From: Cyrtodaria siliqua
Lineage: Eukaryota > Mollusca > Bivalvia > Adapedonta > Hiatellidae
Reading direction: 5' to 3'
Assembly (NCBI GenBank): GCA_037043455.1
Contig: JAWPHD010001288.1
Coordinates: 273,560 to 337,559, forward strand
Length of the DNA stretch: 64,000 nucleotides
Under the pieces are notes generated by a model. That model did no database searches. It was not told the DNA's origin and worked only from the letters and a program-made list of their open reading frames with translations. A program made the position numbers and the translations under genes. Shown piece after piece: positions 25,242 to 36,610 of this stretch (position 1 is its first letter; each line of letters begins with the position of its first letter).

Positions 25242-27953
25242 CAGGGCCTTCCCCAGCCATTTATGGCGTAGCGGCGCCGCGATTCATTAACTTTTGAAAC
25301 AGACATGCCGCAAACCTTAATATGACCGCGACCCTTTAAATCGTGCCGCGATCCCTGAAAGTGGGTCAAAACATTCATTTCCCAATGTTAATTAATGACA
25401 TATCTGACCAAATAACGCCTTGAGGCATAAACTCCTGACAGGCATACGTCCTTAGCTCCTGATTGGAGTGTTTTCATAAGGATTAGAGGGGCAGAGGTGT
25501 TAATTACCTCCGCGATAAGGGTCTAATTCAAGAATTCAACCATGCGTACATGACCTGTAAACTTATTACGTCATCAAATGTGAAAACAATTTACTTATGT
25601 TATATTTTATAGTAGAGTTGAATTAACGTGCCTCCATCCATTTTATATCGATTTTAAATAGATAATGATGAGAAAATAATCTCACAAATGCAAATTATTC
25701 GATAAACACATAAAATTATAAGAATCTCGGGGTTGTAGATTATAAATTTAGGTTACTTCCGGTTTTGAATTTGCTTCCGTGTTTTCGTGTTTCAAACTAA
25801 AACGATTAATTATGAATAAAGACAGCAATTTTATAACATATAAATGAACTTATAACCGTTTCCTACCTTTTTTTCCCCCGAAAACGCTAATGACTTGATG
25901 CAGTAAACATGACTTAGACGTTAAGTTATTGTAAGACAATGTCAGCGTAAAAAGTTGATGTAAATCTGGATAGTCAAGCAACTTTTGAAACAGACATGCC
26001 GCGATCCCTTAAAAGTGGGTCAAAACATTCATTTCCCAGTGTTAATTAATGACATATCTGACCAAATAACGCCGTGAGGCATAAACTCCTGACAAGCATA
26101 TGTCCTTAGCTAATGATTGGAGTGCTTTCATAAGGATTAAAGGGGCTGGTGTTAATTACCTCCGCGATAAGGCAGGGCTCCAAGAATAGGATAGCCCGAC
26201 GCCCAGGGCTAGTCCAATCTGAATCCGGGGCTAACCCGTCGGGCTAGTCTAAAAAAATCTCGGGGCAATCAAAAATACAACCAGAAATTGTGTTTTATTG
26301 CGTGTAATTTGCAGCCGTATTTGTTAAAAATTATCTCCCTTCATTAAAGTTCATCAATTTGAAAGCGCGCATTTCATTGGTTGATTACATGATTTGAACA
26401 AATCGCATTACAGCTTTCATATTCACGCAAATTTGTCACGTTGGACAGAACAAGAAATATCATTCGAATATTATTAGTTTGAACGTAGATTTCGTTTTAA
26501 TATACTTTTTTTCGATGAATTGCTGTATATTCTTTTTCTAAATAGCAAGTCTGTATCTTAAAAACGCTTAACAACGAACGCTTATCCACAAATGCAGGCT
26601 TCTAAATCAATCGGAACTCTTCGTCAATTTCCGTATTCCCGAGTGACGGAATCCGACGAGGCAGTTCCGATTGGCTGCTAAATAACACCGGGAACGCGCA
26701 CCTGTTTTAGATAGTTTAATGTGCGGGACCCGGAACGGTTTTTGACGTGATTTACGGCGCGATCCTAAAACTGTAAAAAGAAAATAATATTGTTTTAGTT
26801 ATGTGATGCAATGGATATAAAAGGAAAATAGAACCTTCTAGTTTGATTCTAATCATATGTGTATTATTAATTAATTAAATAAAACAAAGTAAAAAAGAAA
26901 AACATTTGATATCGACAAAATAATGTACCGGCAACTATTCATTGGTAATAATAATTTCGGGGCAAGTTAAAAAAATCAGGGCAAGTTAAAAAAAATCAGG
27001 GCAAGTGGACTTTTGAAATCTACTTGCCCTGGGCTATTCCCCAATTTTAATTTTCTTGGAGCCCTGTAAGGGTCTAATTCTAGAATTCAACCATGCGTAC
27101 ATGACCTGTAAACTTGTTACGTCATCAAATGTGAAAATAATTTACTTGCCTCCATCCATTTTATCGCGATTTTAAATAGTCAATGATGAGAAAAGCCTGC
27201 CCTCCATCCATTTTATCGCGATTTTAAATAGTTAATGATGAGAAAATAATCTCACAAACGCAAATTATTCGATAATCACATACAATTATAAGAATCTCGG
27301 GGTTGCAGATTATAAAGTTAGTTTACTTCCGGTTTTGAATTTGCTTCCGTGTTTCAAACTAAAACGATTATGAATAAAGACAGCTATTTTATAACATTTA
27401 AATAAACTTATAACAGTTTCCTACTCTTTTTTTTTTCGAAAGCGGTAACGAGCTGATGCAGTAAACAGTTAAGATATTGTAAGACATATGTCAGCGTAAA
27501 AAGTTGATGTAAATCCGGATAGTCCTTATTTCAGATGCTTAAAAAACACATGACATTGCGTGTTTTCAAGTTTTTTTTTTTTTAAACGTTATTCACTTGA
27601 AAATAACATAATTATTCTTGCTTTAAAAACTTCACCACATACATATGTATATGATGATTATGAAGTGTTTACAAGATAAAAATATCTGCAACAGCAAAGG
27701 AAACTATGTATAAACAATGTATAAAGTTGAGTTTATCATCTATTTCCAAAAAAGAATGTTCATACATGTACTACCTATGGCAGACTGATAGATATATTTA
27801 AAACATGTTTTAAATGTGCCAGGTGTATCGCCAAAAGGCGTATTTTACTTCAAAACATGAAAAAAAAATCCACATGCAGGAGGGGAGCCCCATCCCTCAC
27901 CCCCACTTGCGCTAAATGCCACTATTCCATAAAAAATTCTTGGGAAGGCCCTG
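25242..27953. mobile_element. 2.7-kb CAGGG-ended element (element 1)
   Basis: CAGGGCCTTCCCCAG at the left and its inverted copy CTTGGGAAGGCCCTG at the right. The flanks are GTCAC and GTCAA, a 5-bp TSD with one mismatch. It sits in a 'caagt' simple-repeat tract. Inside is a direct duplication of about 0.68 kb: copy A 25296-25977, and copy B starting 25978 and resuming at 27067 after a nested insertion. No transposase frame. The ends and short TSD suggest hAT-like (hAT5-type) mobilisation. Confidence 0.8.
26173..27066. mobile_element. 894-bp CAGGG-ended element nested in element 1 (element 2)
   Basis: The ends CAGGGCTCCAAGAA and TTCTTGGAGCCCTG are inverted repeats. TAAGG flanks both sides (26168-26172, 27067-27071). 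The empty site GCGATAAGGGTCTAATTC is kept in the sister copy near 25514, which proves a 5-bp duplication. The interior has 'gggctagtc' repeats and 'gggcaagt' repeats but no ORF. Confidence 0.92.
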
Positions 27954-28235
27954 GTCAAGTCAAGTCAAGACCAAAGTGAAAACGTATCCATATACAATTT
28001 ACTAAGTATATTGATAGTTAATGTCAATACAATATTATAGTTTTACACATACGTGTAAAGTTCATGTCAAGCATAAGTTAATTTCATGTTCAAGTCAAGT
28101 ATAAGTCAAGTCAAATTTTTGTGAGTCAAATCATAAACAAGTTAAATGTAGCCTAGGATTTGCAGTTGAATCAGTCAAATCAACTTAATCAAGTCTAGTC
28201 AATAGTCAAACCAAGTCAAGTAAAGTCAACACTGA
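27954..28235. repeat. Degenerate (CAAGT)n simple repeat
   Basis: Repeats of 'gtcaagtcaagt' scatter through 27954-28235 and resume left of element 1 at 25226-25241, so element 1 inserted into this tract. Confidence 0.7.
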
Positions 28236-28379
28236 GAATTTATACTTTAATAATAATATATTGATCTGAAATTAACTAAATTCAGTACAATAATCACAAA
28301 ATTACAAAACAAAACGCTTTTACAAAATGTCAAGAAACGATAAGAGAAGATGAGCGTACTCGACAGACATTTTTGAAAA

Positions 28380-28673
28380 ATATAAATTATTTTATGTAAA
28401 GTTTTAAATATTACACGAGGTTGTACATATGCAACCGACATTCTTGACACATGACAAATAAATCTGACAAGTGACAAATAAATTATCTTACGTAAGCTTT
28501 TTTTTATGCAAGGCAGTATGCGACCGACATAGATCTACTGATTGAGTGACAAATATATTTTATGTAAGGTTATTTTACACAAGGTTGTATGCTGTGCTGA
28601 TTGTGCTATGTGACCGACATTCTTGATGAGACAAATTTCCATTCTTTTACGAAACGTTATTTCGCATAAGGTT
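28380..28673. repeat. Tandem repeat, about 85-bp units, split by insertion
   Basis: Units carry 'gtatgcgaccgacat', 'gtgacaaataaattatctta' and 'acgtaaggtt'. A further unit lies at 29565-29665, beyond the hairpin element. Confidence 0.7.
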
Positions 28674-29130
28674 GTATAAGGCCAAACAAAAAAATACATG
28701 CGTTTCCTATGGCCAGACCGACCCTGAAACTTTTTATGAAGATTTTTTTTTTTTATTTGTTCTGAACAATGATTTATCACAATATATCGAGGTAACCGAC
28801 ATCACAGAGCAACTGTCAGCTGTATCATTAACTTGTATGGGGTTTATGAGATAAATACATGTAGAATCTCACAATACCTTGCTTTTTTTTTTTTTGGAGC
28901 AAAATATTCTGAGATTCTACATGTATTTATCTCATAAACCCAGCTGCATAAACCCCATACAAGTTGATGATACAGCTGAAAGTTTCTCTGTGATGTCAGT
29001 TTACCTCGATATATTGTGATAAATCATTGTTCAGAACAATTTTTTTTTTTTTTATTTTCCATAAAAAGTTTTAGCCCCTTAAAAATAGGGTCGGTCGGGC
29101 CACCGGAAACAGGTGTTTTTTTTGGCCTTA
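28674..29130. mobile_element. Long hairpin (about 200-bp inverted arms), TA-flanked AAGGCC family
   Basis: The left arm (28674-28880) and right arm (28907-29130) are inverted copies through 'tgtagaatctca', 'acaatgatttatcacaatat' and the ends TAAGGCC/GGCCTTA. About 25 bp separate the arms. The end segment ('ccgaccgaccct', 'tgtttcc') recurs at 30005, 31078, 33222, 54999 and 59083. Confidence 0.85.
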
Positions 29131-30699
29131 GTAAAATGTAAGAATCTCATCTGTAGCCCCTTACCGTAGTCCTATATAAAGTTAAAACTATTTTTTCTCT
29201 CCATTAAATGATTATCTGAACTGTAATATGAAACTCAATATCTATATTGAAATTTAAAAATGCAGATGTGATTCTTACTATTGCTACTGTTTCACCCAAT
29301 GGCATTTTACAATCTATACCACTGAAACATACATTAATTGTCTGAAGAGTAAATAAGGATTGTTTCCTTTGCTGTGTATAATGAATTGTAATGAGTATGC
29401 AAGAAGCAGTTTTAACATATTGAGAAATCGAAAGAATTCAGGACTTGTCACAAGTTGTGTCTATTTTTTGGGACTAGTCACAATTTTTTTGGGACTAATC
29501 ACTTTTGACAGGGTGACTAGTCCCGCACTAGTGGCTAAAAAAAATATTTGTACAGCCCTGACTGACATTCGACATTTTTGACAAAGTGACAAATAAATTA
29601 CTGAACGTAAGGTTACTTTATCATTATGTGAGGCTGTATGCGACCGACATTATTGAAGAGTGAAAAATAATAGATTTAATTACGATTAGGCCTAAATTAA
29701 AAGATTGTTTGCAGTGTGCCACGAATATTCAATTTATATGATTTAGATGTTATATAAAAAGAGTGTAGATTGTATGCACTGGATTTGATGTTCATATCTT
29801 GTACCAAACAAAAGATTTTGTCATTTGAAACATTACTTCGAAAAATTTAGCGTCTTAGCACTGTTCAATAGTTACCAAGTCTGTTTCATGTGTCCATAAA
29901 TGAACATTTGATCAATGTTTCGTTAATATTTAACTAAACCATTTAAAAAAAAATCTATGGATAATACTAGTGAAGCACACGATACATGTAACATGTATTT
30001 GCAAATATCCCTACCTACCGACCCACCCCTAAAAGCCATGAGTCGGAAACTGCAAACAAATTTTTTTTAATGGTGGCCTTAGTTATTACGAATCAATGCT
30101 GTACATTTGAAGTGGGCGGGGTATGATTCTAATGTGATACATTACTTGATTACAGCAACAGTTCTTATAATTACCTCAAGCATGCAGTCTAGATACTGTC
30201 CAGGTCCCATGTATAGATTTCGGTGTGGTGTGGAGACATCTGTTTCTCTCTCAGTTTGTTGGATGTGGTTCCAAGCTCAGCTGGTCATATCTCAGACACA
30301 AACTATTATTACAAAGGCAGCTCACATGAAGGTTCCGAGGTAATCCGAGACACTCTTTACATAAATATATGTTGCCATGACATGATGTGTGCGGAAACGT
30401 TCAAATGAGTGTGTTTTGTTCCGAGTTGAATGGATTGTCTCCCATATTGAGAGTAACCACACTTCTTATGCATAACTCCATCCAAGGTGCTTCTTGTTGT
30501 AGAGTATACAGTCCGAATGTCTTGCACCATGTAGTCAATTTAACACTGTAAAATCATTAATCCACACTTGATGCCGATTAACAATCCTCAAACTCACTTT
30601 TTTCCATTGTGAATACTGTTTTTTTTTCTTCAGAAAACACAAATCTGCATCAATCAGCTGCTCTTATAGAATGCATCTGCTGAACCGGATGAGGTTTGG
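29131..30699. other. No supported gene; AAGGCC-family fragment
   Basis: A reverse single end of the AAGGCC family lies at 30005-30087 ('ctacctaccgacccacccct' ... 'ggtggcctta'). A possible CAGGG-type fragment, 'ttgtacagccctg', ends at about 29561, but no matching left end was found. Confidence 0.5.
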
Positions 30700-31255
30700 T
30701 TTACGTCTCACAACACAGTTAATTTTACATTGCTCTACATGTACATATATGTACAAGCACCACTCTGGATCACTGTAGAACTGAATTTTCTTAAAAATAC
30801 TTTCTTTGTGAAACTTGACGTCTGTTGCTCTAATTATCCAGCAAAAAGCATGGGGTTGACCAATTTGCTTTTTTTAAATATCAATAGTTTGAAGAGACCC
30901 TCTTGTATGTCTTCATTTCACTTTCATTTTGAAAGGTATTAAGACTTTTAGATCTGGGCTCAGAAACGTTCAGGCAAATCCAAACCTGTATGAAATCATG
31001 AACTTTTCCCATTCTTGTCACCTGAAACAAAAAAATAGAAACTATTTGCAATGTGTATTTCATCCATTATTTTCTATAAGGCCAAAACAAAAAATGGTTC
31101 GTTTCCGCTAACGGCTTCAAAAAAAAATAGGGTAGGTACATGTAGGTAGGCAAAACTTTTTATTAAGAAATAAACAAGAACCGAAAAACACAGAAAATTT
31201 GTTTAAGCGCCAGAAAGTTCCTACCGTGACTGGCAAGTTTATCTGTTTAGCGAGA
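30700..31255. repeat. Segmental duplicate, copy 2, with AAGGCC-family insertion
   Basis: A diverged copy of 24466-24935 in the same orientation. Positions 31078-31162 ('aaggccaaaacaaaaaatgg' to 'aggtaggcaaaactt') are absent from copy 1 and represent a short AAGGCC-family insertion. Confidence 0.85.
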
Positions 31256-31639
31256 CATGTAACTGGTTACTGTAATATGGCCTTTAATCATGTTAACAAA
31301 CGAGGCAGGGCACCAAAAATAACAGACAGGGATCACCCTAGGAGTGAATTTCAATGAGACAAAATGTCCCATTTGCTTGATTTTAATGAGACATTCACCA
31401 TTTTCATGAAACATTTCGGATGTGAAGCCGAACCATCAGTGGTTGTTCGTCGACCTCACGTAGCGCTGGAGGCCGCTATGCGGGTCTGGGGGCATGACCA
31501 AAGCTGATGAAATTTGGCAAATGAATAAAATAAAGATGATATATGAATACTACAAAATTTTGTTGTTGTAGCTTTATGGGATCATAATAAATTTCATCAG
31601 CAAAAAGATGTGCGTTTTCAAATGTACCGAGTGTATATT

Positions 31640-32035
31640 AATTGTTCGCCACTAGCGGTAATGTTGCCGCAAACACCATGGTAATCTTCGGTGAATTTGC
31701 CGCAAACTCGCCTAAAACCTATATATGTTTGCCAGAAGTTCGCTACAAACATTTATTTATTTGGAACGTTCACCATAACATCACCACAAACGTACTTGCA
31801 GTATTTTTTGTTCGCCACAACATCGCGACAAACTTTACCATTCTGATTAATTGTTTTATTGCACGCCGTAACATCATCACAAACTTTTCAGTTCAGATTT
31901 GCCGTTTCTTTATTCGCCACAACATCACGACAAACTTTTCCATTCTGATCTGCTGTATCTCTGTTCGCCAAAACATCATCGCAAAACTTAAACTTTATAC
32001 AGAATTTTATTATTTCTGTGTTACTTATTACTAAA
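31640..32035. repeat. Degenerate tandem repeat 'ttcgccacaacatcacgacaaac'
   Basis: About six units of roughly 60 bp. A 130-codon frame spans them with a repetitive product (RHNITTNFSILI-type blocks), so it is probably a by-product of the repeat. Related 'gccacaactttgcagcaaac' units occur at 35540-35760. Confidence 0.7.
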
Positions 32036-32943
32036 GTGAAATTTGCATTTTATGTCAAAGGACCACTTGAACGAGTCATTTTGCTAAGTATACATTTTTA
32101 GTGGAACCATATTTCTTTCAGAATAAGCAAAATATTTATTATTGTGTTGCAAGAACATTTTTAAATACCAAACACCATGATAACTGAAACATTTAAACCT
32201 GAGAACAATTAAAATTGTATCCCAAGTGCAAAATGCAGTATTAATTTGCATTTATAACATGATGACAAGCCAATTTAATGGTTTTAGTCATTCTGAATTT
32301 TCATAAAGATAATTAATGCTAATAACAGAAAAATATAAGTGTACAGTCGTGTGTATGTTTGTGTAGTTCTAAGGTGTATAGTCCCTCCGCCAACAAACCC
32401 AATGTGCCTTACTTAGGGCGTACCGAGATGGGTACAATAGAGTCTGGACTTTTAGAATGTATTTTTGAATTTTGAAGTTAACATAGGCCTTGCCAACAGG
32501 TCTGTTTAATGCCTAAATATACATGTGCCAAAGACAGTGTACAGTCATGTAGAAACACCCAATTTATGATAGAGTGAACAAGAAATGCTGGAACATAAAA
32601 TTGCTCACTGGGTCAGTTAATTATTATTACCAGGTATTATGCAATTTCCTTTGATCTGAAGCAGTATCATGCAGTATCATGTAGAGGTTATACTATTAGA
32701 AAACACATGACATTGTGTTCATGAAATTGTGGTCTTTTTGCATAAATATAGCCAGTTATCATGTAGCTGTATGAGTGAATATTCTGAACAGGATGTTCCA
32801 CACCTGTATATTGTAAGTTTATATTAACTGTTTTATTTTTATATGTCACAAAATAGCAAGTTTTTCATCTTCAAAACCCCTGACCTCCAGAGGTAAATGT
32901 GTATATTTACGTTTGTGTGTCTGTCTAGGGTCTGTTGCTTATT
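32036..32943. other. No gene or repeat recognised
   Basis: AT-rich unique sequence with scattered stops in all frames. Confidence 0.5.
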
Positions 32944-33452
32944 CTAAGATATCCAGAAATGCAGAAATTACAGTGCTCGACATCTCCATAAAAATGAGTA
33001 ATGCAGAAATTAATGCGCTCGACATCTCTATGAAAAACGGAAGTAATACAGAAATGACAGCGCTCGACATCTCGATGAAAATGGGCGTAATGCAGAAATG
33101 ACAGCACTCAACATCTCTATGAAAATGGGAGTAATGCAGAAATGACAGCGCTCAACATCACTATGAAAATGGGAGTAAGGCAGAAATGACAGCACTCAAC
33201 AACTTTATGAAAATGAGAGTAAGGCCAAATAAAATTATACCTGTGTTTACTGTAACGTTGTTAAAAAAAATAGGGTAGGTAGGTAGGCATTTTATTTTAT
33301 TTTTTTATGGCGAAGTTACACTTAAGGTGGCCATGAGCTTTGATGAAAGGGAAAATGTGGTATTTTAAAAACTACAATAGATAACAATATGAAATTGTGT
33401 ATGTTTTATTGTTTCCCAAAAGGCCCGACAACAACTGGCTCTTTTCCCAATC

Positions 33453-34332
33453 CAGGACTAGAAATTAACACTTTTAATTTACTAGACCACCGGTCTAGTA
33501 GTTAGGTAAAATTGCTAGACCTTCTCAAAAATTACTAGCCCAATATAATATTCAATAGAAAATACTATTTTAAAGGGGTTGATGCACCATTTTCAATGTT
33601 TACTTTAAAGGGCTCTGAAAAACTTGAAAAAAGCTGAAAGAATTATCAAAATGCCATGACAAATAAAAGAGATATGACCTATTGAAAATTTGGAAGGAAC
33701 ATAAATGGAGGCGGCCATATTTGAACGATGAAGTCATCGCGTCTTTTTACCATTTATGGAATATTGATAAACTATATTTTATAGCAAAGAAAATCACTGC
33801 AAATTGATTAAAATTAAATATACAGATGCAAAATGAACAAATGGTATGCTTATTTTTCATCTGCAATGTTTTTCTTTGCTTTAAACAACATTTTGCCAAT
33901 ATGCCATATATGGTAGAAAGGCGCGATGACGTCATCGTTCAAATATGGCTGCCTCCATTTATGTTTCTTTGCAAAGTTTCAATAGGTCATATTTTCTTTA
34001 TCTTTCATGGCATTTTGATAATTCTGTCAGCTTTTTTCAAAGCCCTTTAAAATAAACATTGTTTGAAAATGGTGCATCAACCCCTTTAATTCAAGTTTCC
34101 GTTTCTTTATACGAGTTTTACATTTACTGAAACTTTGGAAATATCAGGTTTTTAAAAGATCCGGTTAGGTTAGACAGTGCTGTCACTACATAATCTATCG
34201 ATTTATAATTTATTTCTTATTTGAATAATTTTTGTTTCTAGCCCATCGGGACTACCCAGACACAGACTTTGCTAGCCCGGCAGCATTTTTGCTAGCCTCG
34301 GGCTACAGGACTAGTGCTAATTTCGAGCCCTG
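33453..34332. mobile_element. CAGGG-type element (element 3), middle layer of the nest
   Basis: CAGGACTAGAAATTAACAC at the left is mirrored by GTGCTAATTTCGAGCCCTG at the right. CAATC is duplicated exactly (33448-33452, 34333-34337). It is 364 bp without the nested MITE. No ORF. Confidence 0.9.
33570..34089. mobile_element. TTAA-flanked MITE, inner layer of the nest
   Basis: TTAA at both ends with inverted arms starting AGGGGTTGATGCACCATTTT. The arms stay similar for about 170 bp and contain 'gatgaagtcatcgcg' on the left and 'gatgacgtcatcg' on the right, so a CRE-like TGACGTCA sits in the right arm. It is the same family as 7832-8476 (shared 'ctgaaaaacttg', 'agaattatcaaaat'). Confidence 0.93.
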
Positions 34333-35539
34333 CAATCACTTGCAATTATAGCAAAGTGATAAAACAGGTTAATTTATTTTTTGCAAGTCCGGAAGAGGGT
34401 CAGTTCCAACAGCAGGACAATGAGCTCATGAGTCAGCCGTGATCGTGTGAACAAAACTTTATTTTCAATTTTTTTTTAAAAAAAATGGTTATGTTTCTTT
34501 TTTAATTTTTTGTTTTCAATAAAAAAAAAAGGGGAGTCGGGGGTGTTTTCAGAGGGTCGGTCGGGTTACAGTAAACTCAGGTATAATTTTATTAAGCCTA
34601 ATACAGAAATGGCAGCGTTGGAAATCTTTATGAAAATGAGAGTTCAGTAATGCAGGAATGACAGAGCTCGACATCTCTAAGAAAATGGGAGTAATGCAGA
34701 AATGACAGCGCTCGACATCTCCATGAAACTGAGAGTAATGCAGAAATTACAGCACTCGACATCTCTATGAAAATAGGAGTAATGCAGAAATTACAGCACT
34801 CGACATCTCTATGAAAATAGGAGTAATGCAGAAATTACAGCGCTCCACATCTCCATGGAATTGAGAGTAATGCAGAAATGACAGCGCTCGACATCTCTAT
34901 GAAAACAGGAGTAATGCAGAAATTACAGTGCTCGATATCTCCATGAAACTGGGAGTAATGCAGAAATTACAGCACTCGACATCTCTATGAAAATAGGAGT
35001 AATGCAGAAATGGCAGCGCTCGACATCTCTATGAAAATGAGAGTAATGCAGGAATGAAGGAGCTCGACATCTCTAAGAAAATGGGAGTAATGCAGAAATG
35101 ACAGCGCTCGACATCTCCATGAAATTGAGAGTAATGCAGAAATGACAGTGCTCGACATTTCCATGAAAATGGGAGTAATAAAAGTGTTCGACATCTCCAT
35201 GAAAATGAGAGTAATGCAGAAATGACAGCGCTTGACATCTCCATAAAAATGGGAGTAATGTGGAAAAAGACAACATTTGACATTTCCATGTAAATTAGAG
35301 TAATATTTGAATGAAAGTTAAGAGTTTTTGACATTTCCATGAAAATGAGCATAAACTTGCATTTTACACATGTCTGGATGTAATTTATTATTGTATGGCT
35401 TTGTCAACTTTGTAAGTTACGGATTAGGATAAATTTGTATTCCAGAATTTTAATTTACAATATGAATTCAGCATAATAATTATTTTTTTAAACGGCGCAC
35501 CATTGTTCTATTTTATAATTTCAGTCCTTTATTTATTTT

Positions 35540-35850
35540 GAAAAAGTTTGCCGCGATGTATTGGCGAACATTGCCACAACTTTGCAGCAAACATCAGCAC
35601 AAGCATCGCCAGATAGCTAGAACATTGCAGAGAAACATGAAATTTGCTGCAAAGTTGCCGCACACTTCTACTAGATGTAAAAGTGTTATGCAAATGAAAT
35701 TTGCTGCAAAGTTGCGGTACACTTTTACCATGCAAATGAGGTCAGCGGCAAAGTTGCGCTGAACATCGCCAGAAGCTCATTTGCATATTTGTTCGCTGCA
35801 ACTTTGCCGCAGACCTCATTTGCATGGTAAAAGTGTACCGCAACTTAGCC
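35540..35850. repeat. Short tandem repeats ending in a 50-bp-arm hairpin
   Basis: Units 'aaatttgctgcaaagttgc' precede an inverted repeat: 35714-35765 ('gttgcggtacacttttaccatgc...') mirrored at 35799-35848. Both arms contain ATGCAAAT octamers. The loop is about 35 bp. Confidence 0.8.
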
Positions 35851-36501
35851 CCCTTTTCTTCTTTTGTTTGCAGCTTTTCACAGCCGGATAAAATATCAAA
35901 ATCATAAAAAGGGCTGGTAAGGTCAGAGAAGGCTCGGATTATCAACGTATGAGCTCCATTTTATTACTTTTATGAGGGCTGTGCAAAATAGAACAGGTGG
36001 GGAAAATATTGTACCCCAACCGGGACTTTATCTGAGGGTCTCTAGCTTGCAGGGTCAGCCCCACCTGTAGCGCTTTTCACCTGAGCGTAGGACCATCAAC
36101 CGATATACAATTTTAAATGTAAAATACTGCAGTTGTTAACATTTTGGAAGATGATCGCGGTCTCATCACATTTAGGAACTAGGTGGCTAGCTGGGGTGGG
36201 GTGATCTGAAGAAACGCTCTACCGGGAGAAACAAACAACATGGGGGAGGGGTTTGTGGGGTGTTGTAAGTTATAGCACAGGAATTCGATATTGTAAGTTG
36301 TGTAGGAATAAAATGATGAAAAAATATGTACCCCACCCATCGTTTTATTATAGATCTACCCTAAATACGTGTTGTCGTGATTTTTATTCATACGCAACAT
36401 ATAATTTCGAATTCCTGTGGTTATAGGGTACTGTACGGATATATCCGATGGAACTCTCTAAGAGGGATGAAGGGAACATACTATATCAGTATATGGCTTA
36501 C
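35851..36501. other. Probable first-intron sequence of the - strand gene
   Basis: It contains an inverted 'cacaggaattcg' pair (36277, 36403) and 'gtacccca' repeats. No downstream exon was recognised. Confidence 0.35.
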
Positions 36502-36610
36502 CTTGGTTAAGTTCGTGATCAATGTCGAAGTCCGCTCGAATTTCACCAAAATTATCTTGCAACCCGGTCGTGGAATTTCGACCACTGCAGAAAATGAATT
36601 CTCGCTCCAT
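36502..36610 (-). CDS. Probable first coding exon of an unrecognised gene
   Basis: On the - strand, 'gccaggATGGAG' gives a good initiation context. The frame reads MEREFIFCSGRNSTTG and then LQDNFGEIRADFDIDHELNQ, and ends one base into the next codon at a strong donor, CCAAG|GTAAGCC. The 109-nt exon is G+C-richer than its surroundings, with acidic, evenly mixed composition like real coding sequence. I do not recognise the family and found no following exon, so the remainder may lie far to the left across repeats. An alternative reading on the + strand over the same bases has no splice support. Confidence 0.5.

Larger units (their letters stand above)
33222..34598. mobile_element. AAGGCC-family element inside minisatellite (outer layer of a nest)
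   Basis: The left end 'aggccaaataaaattatacc' and the right end, whose inverse is 'aggcttaataaaattatacc', form inverted repeats continuing into 'tttactgtaac'. TA lies on both sides (33220-33221, 34599-34600). It holds element 3. Confidence 0.8.
32944..35350. repeat. 44-bp minisatellite, interrupted
   Basis: Units 'gcagaaatgacagcgctcga' plus 'catctccatgaaaatgggagtaat' fill 32944-33219 and 34601-35350 and are split by the insertion at 33222-34598. The 44-bp unit is open in all three - strand frames, which produces overlapping frames of 67-107 codons at 34985-35352. These are not evidence of a gene. Confidence 0.92.

Noticed and set aside
29430..29561. Another CAGGG-ended element ending at 'gtacagccctg'
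   Set aside because: No inverted partner CAGGGCTGTAC was found to the left and no TSD could be paired.
31642..32034. 130-codon + strand frame
   Set aside because: It spans a degenerate tandem repeat and the product is just the repeat unit translated (RHNI-TNFSILI). No start context, splice site or family.
34985..35352. Overlapping - strand open frames of 67-107 codons with repetitive MEMS-type peptides
   Set aside because: They come from the 44-bp minisatellite, whose unit has no stop in any - strand frame. All three frames are open, which is not expected of a gene.
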